NCBI GenBank assembly: GCA_030614035.1
Contig: JAUWKW010000098.1
Coordinates: 1 to 6,005 of the forward strand
Source: Chromatiales bacterium
Lineage (GTDB): Bacteria; Pseudomonadota; Gammaproteobacteria; Steroidobacterales; GCA-2729495
Direction of reading: 5' to 3'
DNA: 6,005 nucleotides
Shown here: piece after piece, positions 1-6,005 of the stretch
Layout of the letters: every line of letters starts with the position of its first letter
Numbering within the stretch: the stretch's first letter is position 1
The notes under the pieces: generated by a model
The model's input: only the letters and a program-made list of their open reading frames with translations
What the model was told of the DNA's origin: nothing
Database searches by the model: none
Position numbers and translations under genes: made by a program

Positions 1-3000
1 GGATGACGCCGATGACCGTCGCCGCCGTCATGCCCGAAAAAACCGTCATGCCCATGACCTTGCGCGCCTCGGCGCCGGCGCCGGTGGCGCTCAGCAGCGG
101 AATGACACCGAGGATGAAAGAGAAGGCAGTCATCAGAATCGGCCGGAAGCGGTCCCGGGCGGCTGCCAACGCTGCTTCGACCGGAGTCATTCCTTCGGCA
201 GACTTCGCGTTGGCAAACTCGACGATCAATATCGCATTTTTCGCCGCGAGCCCGATCAGCATGACGAGGCCGATCTGGGCGAACACGTTATTCGTATACC
301 CGGTCAGAAAAACTCCACTGATGAATAACCCGGCCATTGCGCCGAACACAGCGATCGGCGTGCCGAGCAACACGCCCAGCGGCAGCGACCAACTCTCATA
401 CTGCGCGGCAAGAATCAGGAACACGAACACCAGTGCGAGCACGAATACCAGACCGCCGGTACCGGCCGCTGCGCGTTCCTGGTAACTCATCGCATTCCAC
501 GAGTAGGTCATGTCCGATGGCAGCACCTCGGCTGCGACGGCTTCCAGCGCGTCCAGCGCCTGGTCCGAACTGTAACCTGGTGCAGGCGCGCCGGTGACTT
601 CCGCGGCGCGGAACAGGTTGAAGCGGTTCGTGAATTCGGGTCCCTTCGTTGGCGAGGTGCTAATAAGCGCGGACAGTGGCACCATCTGGTTCTGTCGACC
701 CCTGACGAAGAAAAACCGGATATCCGCCGCCTTGAGGCGATATTCGGGCTCCGCTTGCACATATACCTTGAACAATCTGCCAAAACGATTGAAGTCATTG
801 ACGTAGGCGCCACCAAGGAACGAACCGAGCGCCGTGTTGACGTCAGTTGGTGAGACACCAAACTTGAGTACCTTGTCTTGGTCGATATCGGCGTATACCT
901 GCGGGACATTGGCGCGGAACATACTGATCAGCCCACCGATCTCCGGCCGCTCTGCGGCAGCCTGAATAAATCGCTGTGTCTGCTCGGCCAAGTACGCAGG
1001 CGTGTTCCCCACCCGGTCCTGCAACATGATGCTGAAACCCGAACCGGTGCCGAGGCCAGGAATCGCCGGCGGACCGAACGCGAACGCTATAGCCTGAGGT
1101 ATTTCCAATGCCAGGCGCGCGTTGAGCCTCTCTATGAGCGCGTTTACATGGAGGTCGGAACTGCCGCGTTCCGCCCATGGTTTCAGCGAAACGAAAATGA
1201 ACGACGTATTCGATGAGAACGCTGATGTCAGCAGGCTGTAGCCGGCAATCGACGTCACTGAATCAATACCGGGCATCTCATCCAGTATCTGCTCGATCGC
1301 CGCGGTGACCTGGTCCGATCGTTGTAGCGATGCCGCATCGGGTAGCTGGATATTCACCAGAAAATAACCCTGATCTTCTTCAGGCACGAACCCGCCGGGT
1401 ATTATTGTAAATAGGCCGGCCATTATTACGGTAAGTACACCCAGGACGCCGACGCTGAGACCGATTCTGTGCGTGAATTTCCCAGTAATGCCCATGTATT
1501 GCTCGGTGATTCGATCAAATACGCGGTTGAAGCCGTCATAGAACGGTTGTAAGCGGCTCTTCTGTTCTGATGGGGGCCTCAGCAGCATCGCGCTCAACGC
1601 TGGGCTCAGTGTCAACGCATTGATCGAAGAGATCGCGACCGAGATTGCGATCGTGATAGCGAACTGCTGGTACAGGCGGCCAGTGATACCGCCCATCGCG
1701 GCGACCGGTACAAACACTGCGATCAGCGCAAGCGACGTTGCAACGATGGGCCCGGACACTTCCCGCATCGCCGCGCTTGTCGCTTCCTTAGGTGCCATGC
1801 CTTGTTCCATTTTCGCTGTCACGGCTTCAACGACGACAATCGCGTCATCGACAACGATTCCGATCGCGAGTACGAGGCCAAGCAGCGATAGTGTATTGAT
1901 CGAGAACCCGAGCAGCGGGAACGCCATGAATGTACCGATCAGCGATACGGGCACCGCGAGTGTCGGAATCAGCGTAGCCCGTGCGTTCTGCAGAAAGATG
2001 AAGACGACAAGAATGACCAGAGCCACCGCCTGGAATAGTGTAACGATGATTTCGCGGATGCCCTCCTCGATCGCCAGCGTCGTATCCAGCGACACCTTGT
2101 ACTCAAGGTCGTCGGGAAAGTCTTCGTACTTTTCGGCCATGGTTGCCTTGACCTGGGCTGCGATCTCTAGACCATTCGCGCCCGGCAATTGGTATATCGC
2201 GAGGACGGCGCCAGGTCGACCGTTCAGGCGGGTGACAGCGTTGTAATTCTGGGTGCCGAACTCAACCCTGCCGATGTCCTTGACGCGAACCTGGGATCCA
2301 TCGGGGTTGCTGCGGATGATGACATTCTCGAACTCTTCCGGAGTCGACAGCCGGCCCCGGGTTCTGACAGTTACCGTGAACTGTGTGCCGGGTGGCGACG
2401 GTGGGCCGCCGATCTGCCCGGCCGGTGCAATAACATTCTGCTGCTGGACTGCATTGGTAATGTCGGGAACTGTCAGGCCCAGCTTTGCGAGTTGATCTGG
2501 CTGGACCCAGATACGCATCGCGTATTCGCTCGTACCGAACAGGTTTGCTTGACCTACACCGTATATCCGCGCAATCGAATCGAGTATGTTGATTGTCAGG
2601 TAGTTGCCTTGAAAACTCTGGTCAAAGGTATTATTCGGCGAATACAGCGAGACCAGCATCAGTGGGAAGGCCAGTTTCTTTTTGACCGTTATGCCAAGGC
2701 GTTTCACTTCCTCCGGGATGCTCGCCTGGGCTTCGGACACCCGGTTCTGCACCAGTACGTTTGACATGTCGAGGGCGGAGCCGACTGTGAATGACACGGT
2801 CAGCGCTATCTTTCCGTCGTTGGAGTTGACCGACTTCATGTAGATCATGTTTTCAACGCCGTTGACTTTCTGTTCCAGCGGCGTCGCGACTGACTGTTCG
2901 ACGGCCTCGGCATTTGCGCCGGTATAAGTCGCTTCTACGGAGACTTCCGGTGGTGTTATATCTGGGTACTGGGCGATCGGCAGGGCCTGCATCGCGACGA

Positions 3001-3070
3001 GGCCCACGATGACCATGATGATCGCGATGACCATCGCGACGATCGGCCGGTGAATAAAAAATTCAGCCAT
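1..3070 (-). CDS. RND multidrug efflux permease, AcrB/MexB-type (HAE1), 3' end cut by window
   Basis: Inner-membrane proton/drug antiporter that takes hydrophobic or amphiphilic compounds from the periplasm and outer membrane leaflet and passes them to an outer-membrane channel through the adjacent adaptor. The frame is open without interruption for 1023 codons, from ATG at 3070 to the window edge; AcrB has 1049 residues, so only a short C-terminal tail is missing. The N-terminus MAEFFIHRPIVAMV begins TM1. Porter repeats lie at about 38-335 and 560-870, and the two TM bundles at about 340-555 and 875-1023. The proton-relay residues are all present: Asp408-Asp409 in GIVVDDAIVVVE, Lys944 in GLAAKNAILIVEFA, and Arg974 and Thr981 in RFRPILMT, matching AcrB D407/D408, K940, R971 and T978. 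The HAE1-typical stretch PPAIPGLGTGSGF is also present. The start is fixed: the five codons upstream contain no start codon and are preceded by the adaptor's TGA. The Shine-Dalgarno is poor, so translation is probably coupled to the adaptor. Substrates cannot be read from the sequence. Confidence 0.97.
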   Translation of the reverse strand, partial: MAEFFIHRPIVAMVIAIIMVIVGLVAMQALPIAQYPDITPPEVSVEATYTGANAEAVEQSVATPLEQKVNGVENMIYMKSVNSNDGKIALTVSFTVGSALDMSNVLVQNRVSEAQASIPEEVKRLGITVKKKLAFPLMLVSLYSPNNTFDQSFQGNYLTINILDSIARIYGVGQANLFGTSEYAMRIWVQPDQLAKLGLTVPDITNAVQQQNVIAPAGQIGGPPSPPGTQFTVTVRTRGRLSTPEEFENVIIRSNPDGSQVRVKDIGRVEFGTQNYNAVTRLNGRPGAVLAIYQLPGANGLEIAAQVKATMAEKYEDFPDDLEYKVSLDTTLAIEEGIREIIVTLFQAVALVILVVFIFLQNARATLIPTLAVPVSLIGTFMAFPLLGFSINTLSLLGLVLAIGIVVDDAIVVVEAVTAKMEQGMAPKEATSAAMREVSGPIVATSLALIAVFVPVAAMGGITGRLYQQFAITIAISVAISSINALTLSPALSAMLLRPPSEQKSRLQPFYDGFNRVFDRITEQYMGITGKFTHRIGLSVGVLGVLTVIMAGLFTIIPGGFVPEEDQGYFLVNIQLPDAASLQRSDQVTAAIEQILDEMPGIDSVTSIAGYSLLTSAFSSNTSFIFVSLKPWAERGSSDLHVNALIERLNARLALEIPQAIAFAFGPPAIPGLGTGSGFSIMLQDRVGNTPAYLAEQTQRFIQAAAERPEIGGLISMFRANVPQVYADIDQDKVLKFGVSPTDVNTALGSFLGGAYVNDFNRFGRLFKVYVQAEPEYRLKAADIRFFFVRGRQNQMVPLSALISTSPTKGPEFTNRFNLFRAAEVTGAPAPGYSSDQALDALEAVAAEVLPSDMTYSWNAMSYQERAAAGTGGLVFVLALVFVFLILAAQYESWSLPLGVLLGTPIAVFGAMAGLFISGVFLTGYTNNVFAQIGLVMLIGLAAKNAILIVEFANAKSAEGMTPVEAALAAARDRFRPILMTAFSFILGVIPLLSATGAGAEARKVMGMTVFSGMTAATVIGVI

Positions 3071-3085
3071 GCGGCGACCGGATCT

Positions 3086-4258
3086 TCAGGCTTCCTCTAA
3101 AGGAATGGCGGTGCTTTGCGCAGCCGGCCGGGCCTGCACCGCCGTACCAGCCCTTACCTTCTGGGTACCCTCTACAATGACTTGTTCTCCGGCATCGAGA
3201 CCGGATTCAATGACGAGTTCGTTGCCTTTGGCGGGGCCAGGTGTAACCTCCCGGATCGCGACCGTATTGTCCGGTGTCACGACATAGATCCGATAGCGGC
3301 CCTGCAGTTCGACTAGTGCTTTTTTCGGGACGACGACAACATCCTCGAGCGTCCGATAGGGGGCCCTGACCCGGGCAAACTGACCCGGAAGCAACAGACC
3401 ATTAGGGTTCGGAAACGTCGCATCGACGGAATAAGTGCCGGTCTGGGGATCGATGGCCTGCGACGTGGCGGTTGTCCGACCGGTATGTTTATGCATCGTC
3501 CCGTCGGCCAGGATCAATTCGAGATCTGATTGTCCCTGCCCCCGGTCGGTGCGGCCACCCTCTAGAAGGTAGTACCGGGCAAGGATCAGGTACTCGCGCT
3601 CGGATATTGAAAACCGGACCCGGATCGGATCGATGTCCGACAGCGTGTTGAGCACCACCGGGTTGGGCTCTCGACCGACAAACTCGCCCGGTCTCGCTTT
3701 GGTGAGCCCGATCAGGCCGTCTATCGGCGCGCTGATACGTGTATAACTTAGCTCGATCTCGGCCAGTTCGACCTGCGCTTCCGCGGCCCGGACCCCGGCC
3801 CTCGCGGCCGCATCCTGCGCTACCGCGGCGTCCAAATCCTGCTCGCTGACGGCCTTCATTTCCGCCAACGGTCTGATACGCCCGAGGTCCGCCTCTGCTT
3901 TGGCCAATGCGGTCTGGGCGCCGGCCAGTCCGCTCTGCGCCGCGACCAGCATCGCCTGGAATGGCTGCGGGTCGATCGTATACAGCAGGTCGCCTTTTTT
4001 CACGAACAAACCTTCCTGGAAATTCATCGTCTCCAGGAATCCTTCGACGCGTGCGCGGATCGGCACGTCCTGCGCTCCGAGCGTCGTACCGACCATCTCG
4101 ATCGTCAACGGCACGTCCCGGCGCACGGAGTCGACGACTTCTACGATCGGCACCGGCATCGTGGCGGCGTCCTGGGCGGAGTCGCACGCTGCCAGAACCA
4201 GCGCCGTCAATGACAGGCAGATCAACCGGGTCGCAAACCTTTTACGGGCGACATCCAT
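3086..4258 (-). CDS. RND periplasmic adaptor (membrane fusion lipoprotein), AcrA/MexA-type
   Basis: Adaptor of a tripartite efflux pump, linking the permease to an outer-membrane channel; 390 residues, close to AcrA's 397. It has a lipoprotein signal with a basic start, hydrophobic residues 12-24 and lipobox LAAC ending at Cys25. Asp at +2 (DSAQD follows the Cys) is the classical Lol-avoidance signal, so inner-membrane anchoring is expected. Domains in order: membrane-proximal strand about 35-65; first lipoyl half 66-98 (RARVEGFLETMNFQEG); alpha-helical hairpin about 99-169, Ala- and Glu-rich; second lipoyl half 170-195 (SYTRISAPIDGLIG); beta-barrel about 205-300, with the family stretch IDPQTGTYSVDATFPNPNG at 269 onward followed by LLLPGQFARVR; C-terminal membrane-proximal domain about 305-375. 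Hairpin-tip residues Arg127, Leu131 and Ser138 keep the spacing of AcrA R128/L132/S139, the TolC-docking signature. The stop lies 15 bases before the permease ATG, so the two genes form an operon. The start is supported by AAGGAG 9 bases upstream. Confidence 0.97.
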   Translation of the reverse strand: MDVARKRFATRLICLSLTALVLAACDSAQDAATMPVPIVEVVDSVRRDVPLTIEMVGTTLGAQDVPIRARVEGFLETMNFQEGLFVKKGDLLYTIDPQPFQAMLVAAQSGLAGAQTALAKAEADLGRIRPLAEMKAVSEQDLDAAVAQDAAARAGVRAAEAQVELAEIELSYTRISAPIDGLIGLTKARPGEFVGREPNPVVLNTLSDIDPIRVRFSISEREYLILARYYLLEGGRTDRGQGQSDLELILADGTMHKHTGRTTATSQAIDPQTGTYSVDATFPNPNGLLLPGQFARVRAPYRTLEDVVVVPKKALVELQGRYRIYVVTPDNTVAIREVTPGPAKGNELVIESGLDAGEQVIVEGTQKVRAGTAVQARPAAQSTAIPLEEA

Positions 4259-4267
4259 CGGGGGGTT

Positions 4268-4273
4268 CTCCTT
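4268..4273 (-). promoter_or_regulatory. Ribosome binding site of the adaptor gene
   Basis: On the minus strand this reads AAGGAG and ends 9 bases before the ATG at 4258. It confirms the start that gives a proper lipoprotein signal. The spacer contains six consecutive C residues on the mRNA (G run at 4260-4265). Confidence 0.8.
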
Positions 4274-4343
4274 TCTTGTTCTTCTGCGACTGCTGCGGCT
4301 ATCCGTTTCTGCTTTTTGATCGTGGCGCGGCCGTAGCTGAAAT

Positions 4344-4352
4344 AATATACCA
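4344..4352 (-). promoter_or_regulatory. Candidate extended -10 promoter for the efflux operon
   Basis: The minus strand reads TGGTATATT here, that is a TGn extension followed by TATATT, five of six matches to the sigma-70 -10 consensus. The start site would lie near 4337, giving a leader of about 80 bases before the adaptor ATG. I find no good -35 hexamer at 16-18 bases upstream. That fits an extended -10 promoter or one needing an activator; an imperfect direct repeat sits just upstream. This is the most AT-rich stretch in the gap. The call is by inspection only. Confidence 0.4.
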
Positions 4353-4365
4353 ATCGGCGGATCTA

Positions 4366-4401
4366 TAGGCCGTTCTGCGGCGATTCGTAGGCTATTTCTG
4401 C
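4366..4401 (-). repeat. Imperfect direct repeat upstream of the efflux promoter candidate
   Basis: Two copies lie 22 bases apart, about two helical turns. On the plus strand they read TAGGCCGTTCTGC (4366-4378) and TAGGCTATTTCTGC (4388-4401). Both keep TAGGC and TTCTGC; the middle differs by one base in length. On the minus strand this is GCAGAA, 2-3 bases, then GCCTA. They would lie roughly at -29 to -64 relative to the predicted start site, a usual place for an activator. A role as a regulator binding site is inference; chance similarity is possible at this length. Confidence 0.35.
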
Positions 4402-4515
4402 AACCGAGGGCCGGTGATTGACCAGCTAATAGGTGTCTTTTCGAGGATTATCTGCTTCTGATCGGCTACTCGCGACTTCGGCGTGTAGACGTGGCGTCAG
4501 CTCGCGCCCTTCGTA

Positions 4516-5385
4516 TCAGAATACGCAGCCAATTTCGGCGCCGGTGCGCCTGCTCTTCGTGTACAGGTCCACCAGGTTCGGATCGGAGAAATTGAACGAC
4601 CGTTTTTCGACGAACAGGTCCACCGTCAGACAGCGGTGAAACTGGTTGAAATAGCCAAAGCGGAACACCGCTTCCCGGGACACCGAGCCGCCACGCGCTG
4701 GGCTGCTCAGCGTGAAGCCGTTGACAACGCCTTGTTCAATGTAAAGTTCGCCCCAGCGTTCGCGCTTGATTGTCCCATTGACCCACGTGCCGATCGGCGG
4801 GTTCGAGACGTCCTGATAGGTTGGATCGAACGAGTCCGCCCAGGCATACCCGACCGAAACCTTGATGCCCAGTGTGAACAACCACGGCGATTGATCGGAT
4901 AGCTTGTAGCCCCAGGTTCGCCCACCCCTTACCAGGTTCACTTCCGCGTAGGAATCGATGCCGAGTGGATCGTCGAACCCCCCCCGCACATTGCCAAATT
5001 CGAGCGTGTCCCGTACTGGCCGAAACCTTGCGCCAACCGGGTCAAAATTCCGCTGATACGCTAATGCCGTGCCGGAAAAGTATGCGTATTCCAGTCCAGT
5101 TTTGTCATGGCCCCACTGCAGGTGTGCGCCGATGGTACCGAGCATGCGATCGGGAATCGGCGGCGGTTCGCACTCACAATCTTTTGTCGACGGCTTGCCC
5201 GGACCGCGACGGATGGAGTACTGGCCGTCGAAGATCAACTTGGTGCCGGGAAACACCTTGTTAATGGTCCAGTCGGCATCGGCGATTGCAAAGCCGGCGA
5301 AGTTTTCATTGATGTTCCAGGGATCTGCCGCGGGCAAAGCGGTCGCAAACAGGATTCCGACCATGATCACGCAGATATTTCTCAT
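4516..5385 (-). CDS. Uncharacterised exported protein, probable outer-membrane beta-barrel
   Basis: I do not recognise the family. The chosen start gives 289 residues. It begins MRNICVIMVGILFATALPA, a clear Sec signal peptide with cleavage near residues 19-20, and is preceded by GGAGG at 9 bases. An in-frame ATG nine codons earlier (5412) would put MMTTWRSNH before the signal and has no comparable ribosome site. The mature protein has many short alternating aromatic/polar stretches (LEYAYFSGTALAYQ, FTLGIKVSVGYAW, AVFRFGYFNQF, LTVDLFVEKRSFNF) separated by Gly/Pro/Asp-rich turns, and it ends in Phe (IGCVF), as the C-terminal signal of BAM substrates does. The barrel assignment is inferred from these features; about 270 mature residues would suit 10-14 strands. 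A loop near 68-78 reads KDCECEPPPIP, with Cys70 and Cys72. Cys252 and Cys287 near the C-terminus could pair. A run of eight G bases encodes Arg134-Gly135-Gly136. It lies between the hydrolase and the efflux operon on the same strand. It is too short, and lacks the helical hairpins, to be a TolC-like channel. Confidence 0.8.
   Translation of the reverse strand: MRNICVIMVGILFATALPAADPWNINENFAGFAIADADWTINKVFPGTKLIFDGQYSIRRGPGKPSTKDCECEPPPIPDRMLGTIGAHLQWGHDKTGLEYAYFSGTALAYQRNFDPVGARFRPVRDTLEFGNVRGGFDDPLGIDSYAEVNLVRGGRTWGYKLSDQSPWLFTLGIKVSVGYAWADSFDPTYQDVSNPPIGTWVNGTIKRERWGELYIEQGVVNGFTLSSPARGGSVSREAVFRFGYFNQFHRCLTVDLFVEKRSFNFSDPNLVDLYTKSRRTGAEIGCVF
4978..4985 (-). repeat. G8 homopolymer tract inside the barrel-protein gene
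   Basis: Eight consecutive C on the plus strand, so eight G on the coding strand, encode most of Arg134-Gly135-Gly136. The frame is intact with eight. Loss of one G would reach a TGA about 15 codons later; gain of one would also end early, at a TGA near 4740. Such tracts can be slippage-prone, but eight bases is at the low end and chance in a moderately GC-rich genome is possible. Confidence 0.7.
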
Positions 5386-5394
5386 GTGATTTGA

Positions 5395-5399
5395 CCTCC
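5395..5399 (-). promoter_or_regulatory. Ribosome binding site deciding the barrel-protein start
   Basis: The minus strand reads GGAGG, 9 bases before ATG at 5385. The in-frame ATG at 5412 lies upstream of this site and so would not use it. This supports the start that places the signal peptide at the N-terminus. Confidence 0.8.
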
Positions 5400-5451
5400 A
5401 TGTCGTCATCACCTAGAACTTTGCTGACCGCGCTAAATCGATCTGTTGAGC

Positions 5452-5481
5452 ACCATACTCGCGCGAGTCAGCTGCTTACAA
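5452..5481 (-). promoter_or_regulatory. Weak promoter candidate with a 12-bp palindrome in its spacer
   Basis: The minus strand has TTGTAA (5481-5476, overlapping the hydrolase stop codon), 18 bases, then TATGGT (5457-5452); each hexamer matches the sigma-70 consensus only partly. The spacer contains the perfect 12-bp palindrome ACTCGCGCGAGT (5457-5468), in the position of a classical repressor operator. There is no T-run after it, and a hairpin would have only a four-pair stem, so it is a poor terminator. The barrel gene may equally be read through from the hydrolase. Confidence 0.25.
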
Positions 5482-6005
5482 TGGTTCTATATCGTACGCT
5501 TGCCCAAGAATCCATGGCTGGTATCGACTGGCCGGATGCGCAGCCCGGTCCAGAACCGCTTGATGCACGCGTGCCTTGCGAATACGTTCATCGAGTCGGC
5601 GCGGTTTTTTCCGGTACATCCGACCGAGCCCATCGCGTGAATCGTGTATTTTCCCGTCGGCATCCGGGTCCGTTGTGACTTTATGGTTGCCGTAAATCAG
5701 CAAGCCGGAAACTTCAGCCTCCCGACGAAGCCACTCAAGCGTGATGTCGGATAACTGTTGCTCGGCATAACCGCCACCGACATCGCTGTGCATGCCGGAG
5801 AACCAGACCTGTTTCATGTCTTGCTGAACGCCGGCAGGGGTCTGGCCCAGGCGCCGCTCATCCCAGAAGGTGGGGTGAAACGCGCGCCGCTCGTCATCGA
5901 TGGCCAGCGCATGGCGCCCGACCTCCACGTTTTTGCACATTTCGGTGTTGTGAAACTCATTTCGTGTTGGGTTAACCAGATCGAGTACCTTTATCGGGAC
6001 CCCCA
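5476..6005 (-). CDS. DUF2235 (Tle1-type) alpha/beta hydrolase, C-terminal part only
   Basis: The frame is open from the window edge to the TAA at 5476, giving 175 complete codons; the start and the N-terminal catalytic half lie beyond the window. An internal Met at 5940 is not the start, because family-like sequence continues upstream of it (VPIKVLDLVNPTRNEFHNTE). Features typical of DUF2235 appear in order: HALAIDDERRAFHPTFW (5913-5863), VWFSGMHSDVGGGY (5808-5767), LSDITLEWLRREAEVSGLLI, then IHDSRDGLGRMY and a C-terminal VLDRAAHPASRYQPWILG. The family includes type VI secretion phospholipase effectors (Tle1) and many standalone proteins of unknown role. The catalytic machinery is a Ser-Asp-His triad. 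The nucleophile Ser (GxSxG) is not visible here, and the His of HSDVGGGY is a candidate catalytic residue by inference. No secretion gene or immunity gene is visible next to it, so an effector role is not supported. The stop lies 90 bases before the barrel-protein ATG on the same strand. Confidence 0.88.
   Translation of the reverse strand, partial: GVPIKVLDLVNPTRNEFHNTEMCKNVEVGRHALAIDDERRAFHPTFWDERRLGQTPAGVQQDMKQVWFSGMHSDVGGGYAEQQLSDITLEWLRREAEVSGLLIYGNHKVTTDPDADGKIHDSRDGLGRMYRKKPRRLDERIRKARVHQAVLDRAAHPASRYQPWILGQAYDIEPL

Noticed and set aside
1620..2246. Long plus-strand open frames antisense to the permease (also 3-485 and 2189-2764)
   Set aside because: They lie opposite a permease frame with all family motifs intact. 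Their translations are low-complexity Ser/Thr/Ala/Ile- or Arg-rich mirrors of the coding strand, with no recognisable domain or ribosome site.
3071..3088. Adaptor TGA and permease ATG share a frame with five sense codons between, suggesting a readthrough fusion
   Set aside because: A fusion would join the periplasmic C-terminus of the adaptor to the cytoplasmic N-terminus of the permease, which is topologically implausible. Nothing around the TGA suggests recoding.
3489..4187. Second minus-strand open frame of 232 codons overlapping the adaptor
   Set aside because: The translation is extremely Arg/Gly/Asp-rich, as expected for an out-of-frame reading of a GC-rich gene, and the adaptor frame accounts for the region.
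4260..4265. G6 run between the adaptor ribosome site and start codon as a spacing switch
   Set aside because: Six bases is short for slippage and common by chance at this base composition; noted only as part of the ribosome-site context.
4402..4515. Terminator after the barrel gene
   Set aside because: I looked for a GC-rich hairpin followed by a T-run on the minus strand downstream of the stop and saw none convincing, so transcription may continue into the efflux operon.
4433..4639. Small plus-strand open frame across the barrel gene 3' end
   Set aside because: No ribosome site or recognisable product, and most of it is antisense to the barrel gene.
5386..5412. ATG at 5412 as start of the barrel protein
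   Set aside because: It would put nine residues ahead of the signal peptide, and the strong GGAGG site lies downstream of it, correctly spaced for the ATG at 5385.

Overview
The window comes from a Gram-negative, probably proteobacterial, chromosome. The evidence is an RND-type tripartite efflux system, a lipid-anchored periplasmic adaptor, a signal-peptide-bearing outer-membrane barrel candidate ending in Phe, and a DUF2235 (Tle1-type) alpha/beta hydrolase. Base composition looks moderately GC-rich, judged by eye. I cannot name the genus. All four recognisable genes lie on the minus strand, so transcription runs from high to low coordinates. Both ends of the window cut through genes.

In transcription order: (1) 6005-5476 is the C-terminal part of a DUF2235 hydrolase whose start and nucleophile region lie outside the window. 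(2) A 90-bp gap holds a 12-bp perfect palindrome, a weak possible promoter and a strong ribosome binding site. (3) 5385-4516 encodes a 289-residue exported protein that I interpret as an outer-membrane beta-barrel of no family I recognise; its coding region carries an uninterrupted G8 tract. (4) A 257-bp intergenic region, 4515-4259, holds an extended -10 promoter candidate, an imperfect direct repeat just upstream of it, and a good AAGGAG site. (5) 4258-3086 encodes an AcrA/MexA-type membrane fusion lipoprotein. (6) 3070-1 encodes an AcrB/MexB-type (HAE1) RND permease, missing only its last few tens of residues at the window edge.

Genes 5 and 6 form a standard efflux operon. The adaptor bridges the proton-driven permease to an outer-membrane channel. 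No channel gene is in the window. The adaptor keeps the R-L-S hairpin-tip signature used for docking to TolC-type channels, so a TolC-like partner is expected, either downstream of the permease or elsewhere. The barrel protein is not an outer-membrane-factor channel: it is too short and shows no helical hairpins. Its link to efflux, if any, is only co-orientation.

I see no clearly novel multi-gene system, RNA gene, mobile element, CRISPR array or integration site. The points most worth a second look are the uncharacterised barrel protein with its G8 tract and C-E-C loop, and the candidate regulatory repeats in the two intergenic gaps.
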